A stretch of DNA of 64,000 nt from Psychrobacter sp. UBA6766 (GCF_002453355.1 NZ_DKGQ01000004.1:1-64000), one strand, 5' to 3'; shown: positions 1 through 9,493, counted from the first letter of the stretch. The notes: generated by a model from the letters alone, not told the origin. Translations and numbers: made by a program.

Positions 1-39
1 ACTTGGTGTGTTAATCTAAGATGCCTAAAATAGGCTTAG

Positions 40-900
40 TTAAACTTTAAGCTTATCACCCACCATACCTTTTATGGTACTTAGAATGTCAGCTGGTAAT
101 ACCACCATTTTCGCGTTATCAGACTCAGCCAACTGACGAATTGATTTGATGTACTGCTCACCAAGCAAATAAACAATCGGCATTTCTTCGTCGCCCATTG
201 CGGCAGTAATAAGACGAATCGATTCTTCTGAACCCTTTGCTAATACGACCTGCGCTTCAGCATCACGGCGTGAGGCTTCTAGGCGACCATCAGCTTCTAA
301 GATGGCCGCTTGCTTTTGACCATCGGCACGCGTCACCGTGGCACGGCGTAAACGCTCAGCCGCTGCCTGCTCTTCCATCGATGCTTGCATCGTCTGCGAG
401 GGATTAATATCTTGGATCTCAACCGTTTTTAGGGTAATTCCCCAATCGGCAATATCTTCTGAGATGGCGTGTTTTAGCTTGGCTTTTATTTCTTCACGGC
501 TCGATAGCGCATTATCAAGATCCATCTCACCAATGATTGAACGTAAAGAGGTCTGCACCAGATTACGGATGCCGTATTCATAATCTTCGATACCATAGAC
601 AGCTTTGTCAGGGCGGACGATATTAATATAAGCCACGGCGTTGGCGATAATGACCACGTTATCTCGCGTAATAACTTCTTGTGACGGAATATCGAGAACG
701 ATATCTTTGGTCGTGACTTTATAAGCCACATCATCGACATAAGGAATAATAAGGTTTAATCCCGGCTCTAGCGTTTGGCTATATTTACCGAGCCGCTGCA
801 CCACCCACTTATACCCTTGCGGGACAATGCGCACCCCTTTAAACACCGTAAATACAACCAATGCAACCAAAACAATCATGACAATACTAAAACTATCCAT
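40..900 (-). CDS. qmcA: SPFH/stomatin-like membrane protease-associated protein (QmcA type)
   Basis: The 286-residue protein has one N-terminal membrane segment (about residues 4-25) followed by an SPFH/Band 7 domain (about 25-185) beginning with the typical VPQGYKWVVQRLGKY stretch. An Ala/Glu/Arg-rich region predicted to form a coiled coil follows (about 165-225). Family members form large ring or cage assemblies on the inner membrane and scaffold proteases or lipid domains. The gene upstream on the same strand, 21 bases away, encodes an NfeD protein; stomatin/NfeD pairs are a known conserved arrangement (qmcA-ybbK in E. coli), which supports a joint membrane-quality role. The exact subfamily (QmcA, paraslipin or HflK-like) is inferred from length and gene partner. 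Confidence 0.88.
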   Translation of the reverse strand: MDSFSIVMIVLVALVVFTVFKGVRIVPQGYKWVVQRLGKYSQTLEPGLNLIIPYVDDVAYKVTTKDIVLDIPSQEVITRDNVVIIANAVAYINIVRPDKAVYGIEDYEYGIRNLVQTSLRSIIGEMDLDNALSSREEIKAKLKHAISEDIADWGITLKTVEIQDINPSQTMQASMEEQAAAERLRRATVTRADGQKQAAILEADGRLEASRRDAEAQVVLAKGSEESIRLITAAMGDEEMPIVYLLGEQYIKSIRQLAESDNAKMVVLPADILSTIKGMVGDKLKV

Positions 901-921
901 GTTACACCTCTATCATTATGC

Positions 922-1410
922 TTAACTATTTTTATGGATGACTGCTTGCGACTGCATACTACTGACAATCAACTCGTTTCCCACGATATCTGTCACTATC
1001 ACCCGATCACCGACTGCAACTTGCTCTCCGCGCGTACGGCACATCCATTCGGCAGCGCCAACAATAGGCACACTAAAGCGAACGACACCCGCGCGCTCTA
1101 ACTGCGGCGCGACGATAACCATACCCGTCTCGCCGATAATCACACTGCCGCCCAATCCTGCTTTGGTACGATCGACAGATAATGGTTTGATAAATTTAAA
1201 CCACGCCAGTAAAAAGATAGCCGACAGCACCAACCAAAGAATAATTTGGATAGACAGCGAGATAGGTAATAACCATGAAAGAGCGGCAACGATAATGGCT
1301 GCAGCGCCAAACCAAAGGCTAGCAAACGTCGGCACAAACATCTCGACAATCAGCAGCACAAAACCTAATACCAACCAGTGCCAAGGTTCAATCATCCAAA
1401 GCATCTCCAT
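922..1410 (-). CDS. NfeD family membrane protein
   Basis: The 162-residue protein has two to three hydrophobic segments in its first 85 residues and a C-terminal soluble OB-like domain (about 95-155) containing the pattern GETGMVIVAPQLERAGVVRF, typical of short NfeD proteins. It probably partners the SPFH protein encoded immediately downstream, and the two likely form one transcription unit. A GGGAATGAG-like sequence precedes the ATG. No protease domain is present, so it is the short NfeD1b/YbbK type rather than the long ClpP-fused type. The role is inferred from the family: modulation of SPFH assemblies in the inner membrane. Confidence 0.85.
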   Translation of the reverse strand: MEMLWMIEPWHWLVLGFVLLIVEMFVPTFASLWFGAAAIIVAALSWLLPISLSIQIILWLVLSAIFLLAWFKFIKPLSVDRTKAGLGGSVIIGETGMVIVAPQLERAGVVRFSVPIVGAAEWMCRTRGEQVAVGDRVIVTDIVGNELIVSSMQSQAVIHKNS

Positions 1411-1571
1411 TATTGCTCATTCCCTATCTACGCCATTCTAGCCTTTAATGTAGCATATTTTTGAGAGTAATAATTTGTTAAAAATCATTAATATAAGGTA
1501 GTAGCTGTGCTAGTAGAGATGGCTACAAGTAAGCTGTACCTGAAATTTATAGGCAGAAATTATAGACATAA

Positions 1572-1600
1572 AAAAAACGCACCCGAAGAATGCGTTTTTT
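1572..1600 (-). terminator. Rho-independent terminator after the outer-membrane barrel gene
   Basis: A short hairpin (AACGCA paired with TGCGTT around a loop) has an A-run on the left and a T-run on the right, so it can work in both directions. It lies 25 bases past the stop codon of the leftward outer-membrane protein gene. Confidence 0.8.
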
Positions 1601-1624
1601 GTTTATCAGACTAATAATCAATAA

Positions 1625-2158
1625 TTAGAATTTAAGATGCGCACCTACAGTCCAAAGGTCTGCATCGCTACCAACAATATCGTACTCGGCTTCAATACCG
1701 AAATCTGGATTTACTGAATAACCAAGACCTAAACCACCAGCTAATCTTGTGCTCTTATCTGATACAGAAGCATATGGGAGTCTGCTGTCACCATCAATTT
1801 CAGTGCGTGCTACACCTAATTTACCTTTGGCATAGACTGGCGTATTATTAAACCCATAACGGTAGGTACCATATAAACCGTAAGTTTTAGCATCTACATC
1901 GCCGTTGTAGTAATCGGCGTCATCTGAACCTACATACTCGGCCTCTAAACCGAAATTAGGATCAAAGTTGTAACCACCATAAACGCCATAGGCAGTAGGG
2001 TTACTTGCGCCATCGGTATCTAAATTAAACTGACCGACCTTAACACCAACGTATGGCTGACCTGTGTAACCATTGCCATAAGATACGGCAGCTTGTGCAC
2101 CCATGCTTAGTAAAGAACCAGCAGCTAGAGCAAGTAGAGTTTTTTGTAGAGTTTTCAT
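1625..2158 (-). CDS. Small outer-membrane beta-barrel porin-family protein
   Basis: The start at 2158 was chosen because AAGGAG lies 5-8 bases upstream and because the protein then begins with a clean signal peptide (MKTLQKTLLALAAG ... AQA, cleavage after about residue 24). A reading frame nine codons longer exists but lacks these features. The mature part, about 153 residues, has alternating hydrophobic/polar strands rich in Gly, Tyr and Asp (GVYGGYNF, AEYVGSDDADYY) and ends with a terminal Phe, the usual outer-membrane barrel signal. It resembles the 8-stranded OmpA/OmpX-like 'outer membrane beta-barrel' family. Its specific role (adhesion, permeability or stress) cannot be read from the sequence. 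Confidence 0.82.
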   Translation of the reverse strand: MKTLQKTLLALAAGSLLSMGAQAAVSYGNGYTGQPYVGVKVGQFNLDTDGASNPTAYGVYGGYNFDPNFGLEAEYVGSDDADYYNGDVDAKTYGLYGTYRYGFNNTPVYAKGKLGVARTEIDGDSRLPYASVSDKSTRLAGGLGLGYSVNPDFGIEAEYDIVGSDADLWTVGAHLKF

Positions 2159-2459
2159 GTGTAGCTCCTTAAAACAATTGGACAAACAAGTTATTTATTT
2201 ATGTGGGCTTTTTAGCCATATCGCCTTGTTTGCTAACGATGTATACATAGTAACAAACCATGTCAAAAACTCTGTCAGTGTTTAATGGTAAGAAAGTTAA
2301 CTTTTGCAAGTGTTTGTCGGCCCTTGGGTTACAAAGGGCTAGATATGAAATCTTTTGTTACAATCCCTTAGTTTGTGCAATAATTCATACTCATAAAGGA
2401 TTTTATAAAGAAATATAGCTTATGAACCTAGAAAATATTAAACAAATAAAGGAAAAAAA
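2159..2459. promoter_or_regulatory. Divergent intergenic region between the barrel gene and bioF
   Basis: This 301-base AT-rich stretch contains no gene. On the minus strand a perfect TTGACA lies at 2266-2261 with TATACA at 2245-2240. The spacing of 15 is short, so it is only a weak candidate promoter for the barrel gene. The AAAGGA just before 2460 is the ribosome-binding site of bioF. I see no operator-like palindrome for a biotin regulator. Confidence 0.35.
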
Positions 2460-3692
2460 TTGACTAATCATATTATAAATCAACTTCAAGAATCCCTTGA
2501 AAACTTAAAAACCAATCAACAATACCGACAAATCCCCCACCTCCAACATCATGGACAATACATTAATCACAAGGGCCAGACCCTACTCAATATTGCCAGT
2601 AACGACTATTTAGGCTTGGGGAGCGATAGTGAGTTACAAGCCGAATTTTTGTATGAATTAAACCAGTTACCAGCAGCACAAAGGCCTAAGATGAGCGCTA
2701 CATCTTCTCGTCTTCTTACTGGAAACAATATACAACTACAAGCATTAGAGAGCGAATTAAAAAATTGGTACGAAAGCGCGTTAGAAGGACAAAATACCTC
2801 TAACTCCAAGTCGGTGCTGATATTCAATAGTGGTTATCACGCTAATATCGGCATTTTACCCGCCTTGACTACTTTGCCAGTTAAGACGCTTATCTTGGCG
2901 GATAAGTTGGTACATGCAAGTATTATCGATGGTATTCGTCTCAGCCAAAGTAAGCTTGTTAGCTACCGTCGTTATCGTCATAACGATTACGAACATTTAG
3001 CCAAATTTATTGAACAAGCAGACTCAACGGTTGAGCGAATTATTATTGTCACTGAAAGTATTTTCAGTATGGATGGTGACTGTGCTGACCTGATCACTTT
3101 GGTAAAACTAAAGAATAAAGACCCGCGTATCGAGCTTTATGTCGACGAGGCACATGCAGTCGGCATTTTAGGCAATACAGGATTAGGACTGGCAGAAGCA
3201 ACCAAGACGCTAGCGGATATTGATTACTTAGTAGGAACCTTTGGCAAAGCTTTTGCTTCCATTGGCGCTTACATCATGTGTAATGATATTGTTAAACAAT
3301 GGCTGATTAATCAGATGCGGCCGTTGATTTTTAGCACCGCCTTACCACCTATCAATCATGCTTGGACACGTTTTATTTTAGGAAAAATACCTCATCTAAC
3401 TGAGCAGCGTCTACACCTTCTGCAGTTATCTACGATGCTAAGCGCGGCAATTCCTGAACGCTATTGTATTATAGAAACAGGGCAAGAAATAGGCTACCAA
3501 TCACCCATCATTCCTTATGTAATAGGCGATAACGCTTTAACAGTCGCTAAAGCAAATCAGCTACAATCAGCAGGATTTTACGCCTTACCAGTTAGACCGC
3601 CAACCGTTCCTGCAAACACCGCCCGTATTCGTCTCGTTATGAATGCTAAGCTATCAGATGAGGACTGCCAGCGTCTCATAGAACATTTATAA
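2460..3692 (+). CDS. bioF: 8-amino-7-oxononanoate synthase (KAPA synthase)
   Basis: This PLP enzyme condenses pimeloyl-ACP with L-alanine to give 8-amino-7-oxononanoate, the first step in building the biotin rings. The 410 residues carry the alpha-oxoamine synthase hallmarks: SNDYLGL near 47-53, the DEAHAVG cofactor-binding motif at 229-235 and the PLP lysine in GTFGKAF at K263. Translation starts at a TTG preceded by AAAGGA at a suitable distance; no in-frame ATG fits the N-terminus better. The next gene is a BioC-like methyltransferase in the same direction, forming a two-gene biotin unit. bioA, bioB and bioD are not in the window. Confidence 0.95.
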   Translation: MTNHIINQLQESLENLKTNQQYRQIPHLQHHGQYINHKGQTLLNIASNDYLGLGSDSELQAEFLYELNQLPAAQRPKMSATSSRLLTGNNIQLQALESELKNWYESALEGQNTSNSKSVLIFNSGYHANIGILPALTTLPVKTLILADKLVHASIIDGIRLSQSKLVSYRRYRHNDYEHLAKFIEQADSTVERIIIVTESIFSMDGDCADLITLVKLKNKDPRIELYVDEAHAVGILGNTGLGLAEATKTLADIDYLVGTFGKAFASIGAYIMCNDIVKQWLINQMRPLIFSTALPPINHAWTRFILGKIPHLTEQRLHLLQLSTMLSAAIPERYCIIETGQEIGYQSPIIPYVIGDNALTVAKANQLQSAGFYALPVRPPTVPANTARIRLVMNAKLSDEDCQRLIEHL

Positions 3693-3795
3693 CTTTCTTC
3701 TTTACAAGCTATTTACTTTTATGATCAAGCAATAACTATCATTAGATAAAAGCCATTATTAATTGATAATCGCCTACTTGGATGCAATCAATACC

Positions 3796-4605
3796 ATGAC
3801 CGATCTCGTTATACCTCGCAGCTTTAGTCTCCGAAAGCAAAACATCGCTCGCCATTTTGCCAAGGCCAATGATTATGACCGACATGCCAATATTCAACAA
3901 CAAGTCTGTCAATATTTACTGGCCAGTATCGCGCATACCAAGCAAGAAAGTGTATTGGAAATTGGAGCAGGAACTGGTCAGATGACCCGTTTAATAGCGG
4001 CGCACCTTCACAGTGAACGCTGGCTTATTAATGAGCTATGTTCTGAACAAAAATATACCTTACAGTCTATACTACCCACTGCCGAAATCATTATTGGTGA
4101 TGCTGAAAATATGGAGTTATCAGAGGAACATAGTTTAATTATCAGTGCCAATGCTGTTCAATGGTTTGACAACCCTTTGAATTTTATAGCCCAGTCAGCA
4201 AACCGTTTGCAGGCAGGTGGGCAGCTTGTATTTAATACCTTTACCCCAAATAATTTTCACCAAATTAAGCGGTTGACAGGGCAAGGTCTGCATTACCCTG
4301 CGGTTAATGAGTGGCAATTGGCCTTAGAATCTGCCTATTTTAAGGATATTGTACTGTCAACCCAGCGCTTTGAGTTATCCTTTTCTGATCCGTATGCCAT
4401 TCTTAGACACATGAAACTTACTGGGGTTTCAACCAATCAGACACAGATACATTCGAGCGGTAATCAGACTTTTTTATGGACAAAAAAACGTTTAAAACAG
4501 TTTGAACAAGACTATTGGACTTATTTTTCAGAAAAAAATGAAGCGAGAGAACCAAGTGTGAGTTTGACTTATGAGGTACTAATAGCCAGTGCTATAAAAA
4601 AATAA
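3796..4605 (+). CDS. bioC: Malonyl-ACP O-methyltransferase (BioC-like)
   Basis: This class I SAM-dependent methyltransferase has motif I VLEIGAGTGQM (about residues 53-63 from the chosen start) and the BioC-like opening 'RHFAKANDYDRHANIQQQVCQYLL'-type segment. BioC methylates malonyl-ACP so that fatty-acid synthase can build pimeloyl-ACP. The product is 269 residues from the ATG at 3796. The frame stays open back to a TTG at 3763, and neither start has a good ribosome-binding site, so the start is uncertain. Its position 70-100 bases after bioF supports the assignment. Sequence similarity to BioC is moderate, as is common for this divergent family. Confidence 0.82.
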   Translation: MTDLVIPRSFSLRKQNIARHFAKANDYDRHANIQQQVCQYLLASIAHTKQESVLEIGAGTGQMTRLIAAHLHSERWLINELCSEQKYTLQSILPTAEIIIGDAENMELSEEHSLIISANAVQWFDNPLNFIAQSANRLQAGGQLVFNTFTPNNFHQIKRLTGQGLHYPAVNEWQLALESAYFKDIVLSTQRFELSFSDPYAILRHMKLTGVSTNQTQIHSSGNQTFLWTKKRLKQFEQDYWTYFSEKNEAREPSVSLTYEVLIASAIKK

Positions 4606-4651
4606 GGACAACTCATCTCCATAAGTCATATATCATCGCAATAATACACAT

Positions 4652-4683
4652 AAAAAAACGCACCCTAAAAGGGTGCGTTTTTA
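4652..4683. terminator. Bidirectional terminator between bioC and dnaK
   Basis: A perfect stem (ACGCACCC / GGGTGCGT, loop TAAAA) is flanked by A-run and T-run, between two convergent genes. It can end transcripts from both sides. Confidence 0.88.
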
Positions 4684-4704
4684 TTTTCTCACTTGGTAGT
4701 AGAA

Positions 4705-6648
4705 TTATTTTTTATCTTCTTCTACTTCAGTAAACTCAGCATCGACAACATCGTCATCTGCTTGGTTACTGTCGCCAGTATTGTCCGCGCCTTGTTGGAA
4801 CTGGCTTGGATCCATGCCTTCTGCTCCAGCACCGCTATCAGCATAAATCTTCTGACTAACTGGTAAGAACGCATTGTCTAGTGCTTCAAGCTTCGCTTTG
4901 ATGTCATCATGATCATCTTCTTTAGCAGCGGCTTCAAGCTCAGAGATAGCAGTTTCAACTGTTGATTTTTCCTCTTCAGTGACTTTATCTCCAGCTTCTT
5001 TTAACGCTTTCTGAACGGCATGGATACGGCCATCTGCTTCGTTACGCACTTGCGCAAGGTTAGCAAATTTCTCATCTTCAGCGGCATTCGCTTCAGCATC
5101 ACGCACCATTTGTTCGACTTCTTCGTCCGACAATCCAGAATCCGCTTTAATTTGGATACTTTGTGCTTTACCAGTGCCTTTGTCTTTGGCTGAGATATTC
5201 ATGATACCGTCAGCGTTAATATCAAAGGTGACTTCAATTTGTGGCAGACCACGTGGTGCTGGTGGAATATCCGTCAAGTCAAAACGGCCAAGCTGTTTAT
5301 TTTGGTTAGCGATTTTACGCTCACCTTGATAAACCTGAATCGTTACTGCTGGCTGATTGTCTTCCGCCGTTGAGAAAACTTGTGATTTCTTGGTAGGAAT
5401 CATGGTATTTTTCTCAATGATTGGCGTCATGACCCCACCCATTGTTTCGATACCAAGGGTCAATGGTGTTACGTCAAGCAACAGAACGTCAGTTTTGTCA
5501 CCAGACAATACTGCACCTTGAATTGCAGCACCAGCGGCAACCGCTTCGTCAGGGTTCACGTCTTTACGTGGTTCTTGACCGAAGAACTCTTGTACTTTTT
5601 GCTGAACTAACGGCATTCGAGTCTGACCACCAACTAAGATGACGTCATCAACATCGCCGATTTTCAGACCAGCGTCTTCTAGGGCTGTTTTACAAGGACC
5701 CATCGTACGTTGAACCAGCTCTTCTGTTAAGCTCTCAAGTTTTGAGCGGCTGATAGTAACGACTAAATGCTTAGGACCACTACTATCTGCAGTGATATAT
5801 GGCAAGTTCACTTCAGTACTTTGGGCACTTGATAGCTCGATTTTTGCTTTTTCAGCGGCCTCTTTTAGACGCTGCATTGCAAGAGAATCACCTTTTAGGT
5901 TGACGTCTTGGTCTTTTTTAAATTCATCAACTAAATAGTCAATTAACGCTGAGTCAAAGTCTTCACCGCCAAGGAATGTATCGCCGTTGGTGGCTAATAC
6001 TTCAAACTGCTGCTCGCCGTCAACGTCAGCGATTTCGATGATTGATACGTCAAAAGTACCACCACCCAAGTCATAAACGGCAACCGTGCTATCGCCCTGC
6101 TTTTTATCCATACCATAAGCAAGTGCCGCAGCTGTCGGCTCGTTAATGATACGTTTGACATCAAGACCTGCAATTTTACCAGCATCTTTAGTTGCTTGAC
6201 GCTGTGAGTCATTAAAGTAAGCAGGAACCGTTACAACGGCTTCAGTGACGCTTTCACCAAGATAGTCTTCCGCTGTTTTTTTCATTTTTTTCAAGATTTC
6301 AGCAGAAACTTGGGGCGGCGCCAGTTTTTTACCGTTAATTTCAACCCATGCATCACCGTTATCGGCTTTAACAATTTTATAAGGCACCATTCCGATGTCT
6401 TTTTGAACCACTTTATCTTCAAAGCGACGACCGATCAAACGCTTAATCGCAAATAGCGTGTTGTTTGGATTGGTCACTGCTTGACGCTTAGCTGACTGAC
6501 CAACAAGGGTCTCATCATCTTTATAAGCGACAATCGATGGGGTGGTACGCGTACCTTCAGCATTTTCGATGATTTTGACTTTATCACCTTCCATGACTGC
6601 GACACATGAGTTGGTTGTACCTAAATCAATACCAATTACTTTACCCAT
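4705..6648 (-). CDS. dnaK: Molecular chaperone DnaK (Hsp70)
   Basis: The 647-residue protein is full-length Hsp70. It has the ATPase opening GIDLGTTNSCVAV (residues 5-17), the phosphate-2/adenosine motifs (VYDLGGGTFDVSIIEI, ILVGGQTRMP), the interdomain linker VLLLDVTPLTLGIET (about 390-404), the substrate-binding domain and a C-terminal lid ending in an acidic tail (DDDVVDAEFTEVEEDKK). It folds nascent and stress-damaged proteins in an ATP cycle driven by DnaJ and GrpE. grpE lies upstream on the same strand, 255 bases away, so the two may be transcribed together or separately. dnaJ is not in the window. Confidence 0.98.
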   Translation of the reverse strand: MGKVIGIDLGTTNSCVAVMEGDKVKIIENAEGTRTTPSIVAYKDDETLVGQSAKRQAVTNPNNTLFAIKRLIGRRFEDKVVQKDIGMVPYKIVKADNGDAWVEINGKKLAPPQVSAEILKKMKKTAEDYLGESVTEAVVTVPAYFNDSQRQATKDAGKIAGLDVKRIINEPTAAALAYGMDKKQGDSTVAVYDLGGGTFDVSIIEIADVDGEQQFEVLATNGDTFLGGEDFDSALIDYLVDEFKKDQDVNLKGDSLAMQRLKEAAEKAKIELSSAQSTEVNLPYITADSSGPKHLVVTISRSKLESLTEELVQRTMGPCKTALEDAGLKIGDVDDVILVGGQTRMPLVQQKVQEFFGQEPRKDVNPDEAVAAGAAIQGAVLSGDKTDVLLLDVTPLTLGIETMGGVMTPIIEKNTMIPTKKSQVFSTAEDNQPAVTIQVYQGERKIANQNKQLGRFDLTDIPPAPRGLPQIEVTFDINADGIMNISAKDKGTGKAQSIQIKADSGLSDEEVEQMVRDAEANAAEDEKFANLAQVRNEADGRIHAVQKALKEAGDKVTEEEKSTVETAISELEAAAKEDDHDDIKAKLEALDNAFLPVSQKIYADSGAGAEGMDPSQFQQGADNTGDSNQADDDVVDAEFTEVEEDKK

Positions 6649-6903
6649 AATTAACTGCTCCTAATTTATTTTTAAATTAAATAGTTATCTCATCAGACCG
6701 GAACTTTCACATGCTAAACGGTCACTTGTTGTTCTATATCGGTTTGGGGCTCTATTTTTTCAAGTCATTTGAGAAGCAAAAAATACCTTTTGTGTGATTT
6801 TTTGTGCAAACCCTTATTAACAGTAAGGTTTAGCCTAACTCATGACTTATTTTTTTAAATAATAACTCTTAAAACTTAAATTAAATTCTCAAACTCTTGA
6901 ATT

Positions 6904-7509
6904 CTATTGTCCAACACGCACCATGGCTGGGCGTAAAAGACGACCGTTTAAGCTATAACCTTTTTGCAGAACCGTGCCGACGGTATCAGCTGGCGCATCG
7001 GGGTCGATTCCGACCGCTTCGTGCAAATCAGCGTTAAATTTCTCACCTTGTGGTTCAACCACTTCTACACCGTTTTTATTCAATACATCTAACAGTGCTT
7101 TATGGGTCAATCTTACCCCTTCGGTAACAGGATCATCTGAATGAGCGTTTTCGATAGCGCGCTCTAAGTTATCGACCACTTCTAACAACTCTTTCGCAAA
7201 CTTCTGCAGAGCGAATTTTTTGCTTTTATCGGCTTCTTGCTCCATACGTTTTTGCGCGTTGTAAGCTTCGGCATTGGCACGAGCCGTGCCTTCTTTGGCT
7301 TGTTTGACCTCGTCCTCTAATTCTTTAATTCGGGCTTCAAAGGCATTTAAATCAATCTCGCTTTCAATGGTCTCATGACTTCCTGAATTTTTTGTTGGGT
7401 CAAACTCTTCAAGCGTTTCTTCGAGAATACTGTTTTCGTGCTCAATATTGCTTTGAGCGGCTTTTGGATCGGTGGTGTCAAATTTATGGTTAGGGGCTTG
7501 TTCACTCAT
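6904..7509 (-). CDS. grpE: Nucleotide exchange factor GrpE
   Basis: The 201-residue co-chaperone releases ADP from DnaK. A long acidic and helical N-terminal region (residues 1-100, with a coiled-coil stretch about 55-95 that forms the dimer stalk) is followed by the conserved GrpE head with NLERAI and the C-terminal signature (GEKFNADLHEAVG ... VLQKGYSLNGRLLRPAMVRVG). An AAGGAAG sequence precedes the ATG at 7509. It sits directly upstream of dnaK, the usual partner. A terminator-like hairpin lies in its leader (see 7539-7567). Confidence 0.97.
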   Translation of the reverse strand: MSEQAPNHKFDTTDPKAAQSNIEHENSILEETLEEFDPTKNSGSHETIESEIDLNAFEARIKELEDEVKQAKEGTARANAEAYNAQKRMEQEADKSKKFALQKFAKELLEVVDNLERAIENAHSDDPVTEGVRLTHKALLDVLNKNGVEVVEPQGEKFNADLHEAVGIDPDAPADTVGTVLQKGYSLNGRLLRPAMVRVGQ

Positions 7510-7538
7510 GATAACTTCCTTATGAAATATTAATAATT

Positions 7539-7567
7539 AAAAAACCGTCCTAAAATGATGACGGCTT
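7539..7567 (-). terminator. Terminator-like hairpin in the grpE leader
   Basis: Read on the minus strand, AAGCCGTC pairs with GACGGTTT around a 10-base loop and is followed by six T. It lies about 30 bases before the grpE start codon. It could attenuate read-through into grpE or end a short upstream transcript. Confidence 0.45.
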
Positions 7568-7737
7568 AGAACATGACAACTTATGGACAAAAACAGAGCC
7601 ATAAAAATTTGTTATTTTTTATCATGTTCTCATTAGGCTTATATAATGGCTGATAGCTGGTTAATAAAGGTGATGAGGGTAAATTTCAAGCCTGATCCGC
7701 AGAATTTTTCTTAGTATTCATAAATGCTGCCTTTATA

Positions 7738-7777
7738 TAGGATTACTACACAGCAACTAGGATTACTACACAGCAAC
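7738..7777. repeat. 20-bp perfect tandem repeat, two copies
   Basis: The unit TAGGATTACTACACAGCAAC occurs at 7738-7757 and again, identical, at 7758-7777, in the space between two divergent genes. Confidence 0.9.
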
Positions 7778-8010
7778 GCTTTTTTAAATAACGCTCTCTT
7801 AATTAATGACAACACTTCCTTAGCTAACATGAATTACTTTACGTTTAACGTCAATAAGTAATTCATTTCGTTAACAAAACCTACAAAAAAACGTTAGTTA
7901 CGTCAAATAAATTACTATTAACCCGCAAACTTTTACCAAAGCATACTCAACTTTATTTCTGCTTATCTTATGATGACTATAAATATTATTTATCATTTAG
8001 AGAAGGTGTT

Positions 8011-9471
8011 ATGCCTCATTCAGCTGCATTATCAGTCAACACCTTACTTAATAAAGCAGTAAGGACACTTAACCTAACGTCTTTGGGCCAAGGCGGGAAT
8101 GACGGCTTATTCGATATCTCGCTAAACAGCCGTAAAGAAGAAAAGCCGCTAACTGCGGACACAGACGTGCAAGTCCGCCCTGATGCTAAGCAATTATCTA
8201 TCAAAGGAAAAGGGCTGCATCGCAATCTGATGGCTACTTATCAGCCGCACCTGTTGCATTACGCGATGAAAGGTATCGGTCATTTGCCAGAGGCGGTATT
8301 GGAAAGCTTGGTTGGTTATCTAGATGGACCAACGGCTAAGCAATACGAACATATTGATGCACACCTACGCTTAATTCTTGCCGTCAACAGCAAGCTTAAA
8401 ACCCCTTTACAACTTACAAAGATGGCCGAGCTGCGTAAACGATTTGCCATCGATACTGTTGCCATGCAATCACCAAAAGTCTGGCAGCAGGCAAGTTCTT
8501 CGTTATTCGACACGATAAAACCTTTTACCAAGAAAAATGAGCCTAGCGTAAATTGGGAGGACGAAACGATTTCCAATGCTGATAATGGCGATATGCTGAT
8601 TCGTTGCTATCAAAAGCAAATAAGCGCAGCGGGATTTAGTTTTAAAAGAAAGGCCAAACGCAATCCTGATAAAACGGTGATGTTATTTTTTCATGGTGGT
8701 GGATTTTGTATTGGTGATGTCAATACTCACCATGAGTTTTGCCATGCCGTTTGTGAGCAAACGGGTTGGCCCGTGGTGAGTGTTGATTATCGCCTAGCGC
8801 CTGAACATCCTGCGCCTATTGGGCTAAAAGATTGTATCGCCGCTTATGCTTGGTTGGCGGATAATTGCCAAAAATTTGGGACATTACCGTCGCGCATCGT
8901 TTTGGCAGGAGATAGCGCGGGCGGCGGCTTATCAACCATGATTGCCCAACAAGTTATTTCTCCGACTGCAAAAGCATGGCAGAATTTGGGCGCGGATGGA
9001 CAAAAAACTTTTGAGACATTGCAGCGCTTACCACCACCATTGGCGCAAATGCCTTTATATCCTGTGACGGATGTTGAAAACGATTATCCAAGCTGGGAGT
9101 TATACGGCGAAGGATTATTGTTAGATCATGCCGATGTGGCGGTTTTTGACGCTGCTTGTTTGCAAAATAGTCCGCTACCTCGTCAGCATGTCCTGACCTC
9201 ACCTATGCTTGGTGACAATCGCCATGTTTGCCCGACCTATATCGTTGCAGCTGAATTGGACGTTTTACGTGATGAAGCTTTTGCTTATGCCAAGCAATTA
9301 GAAGGTTACGGAGTCGCTGTTCAAACCTATACGGTCTATGGTGCTCCGCATGGGTTTATTCATCTTATGAGTGTTCATCAAGGGCTTGAACAGGAAACCA
9401 ATCATATTATCAATGGCTTTGCGCGTTTTGTACGTGAGGTTATAAGCATCCAAGACGTATTGGCCGCGTAA
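8011..9471 (+). CDS. Alpha/beta hydrolase, hormone-sensitive-lipase (family IV) esterase
   Basis: The 486-residue protein has the HSL-family oxyanion motif HGGGF starting at H228 and the nucleophile elbow GDSAGGG with catalytic Ser302. The probable acid (AAELDVLRDEA) and base (APHGFIHL) residues lie near the C-terminus. It should hydrolyse short- to medium-chain acyl esters. About 200 residues precede the catalytic domain, longer than in typical 300-residue family IV esterases; this region includes a helical segment (about 70-170) with no clear membrane anchor or signal peptide. AGAAGG stands 7 bases before the ATG. It stands alone between divergent grpE and a convergent phosphoesterase gene. 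Natural substrate unknown. Confidence 0.88.
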   Translation: MPHSAALSVNTLLNKAVRTLNLTSLGQGGNDGLFDISLNSRKEEKPLTADTDVQVRPDAKQLSIKGKGLHRNLMATYQPHLLHYAMKGIGHLPEAVLESLVGYLDGPTAKQYEHIDAHLRLILAVNSKLKTPLQLTKMAELRKRFAIDTVAMQSPKVWQQASSSLFDTIKPFTKKNEPSVNWEDETISNADNGDMLIRCYQKQISAAGFSFKRKAKRNPDKTVMLFFHGGGFCIGDVNTHHEFCHAVCEQTGWPVVSVDYRLAPEHPAPIGLKDCIAAYAWLADNCQKFGTLPSRIVLAGDSAGGGLSTMIAQQVISPTAKAWQNLGADGQKTFETLQRLPPPLAQMPLYPVTDVENDYPSWELYGEGLLLDHADVAVFDAACLQNSPLPRQHVLTSPMLGDNRHVCPTYIVAAELDVLRDEAFAYAKQLEGYGVAVQTYTVYGAPHGFIHLMSVHQGLEQETNHIINGFARFVREVISIQDVLAA

Positions 9472-9493
9472 TTGATTTTGTTAAACGAAACTT

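Larger units (their letters stand above)
7510..8010. other. Divergent intergenic region between grpE and the esterase gene
   Basis: This 501-base AT-rich region has no credible ORF. It holds the hairpin at 7539-7567, a 20-base tandem duplication at 7738-7777 and the AGAAGG ribosome-binding site before 8011. I could not identify a convincing heat-shock promoter by eye. Confidence 0.5.

Noticed and set aside
1..39. Possible short terminator (GCCTAAAATAGGC) after the SPFH gene
   Set aside because: The stem is only five bases and has no T-run on the minus strand.
6704..6720. Sequence resembling a parS site (CTTTCACATGCTAAAC)
   Set aside because: The right half breaks the palindrome; too few matches to the ParB consensus.
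6742..6766. Sigma-32-like promoter before dnaK (CTTGAA and CCCC on the minus strand)
   Set aside because: The gap between the two elements is about 9 bases, well short of the usual 13-15, so it does not fit a heat-shock promoter.
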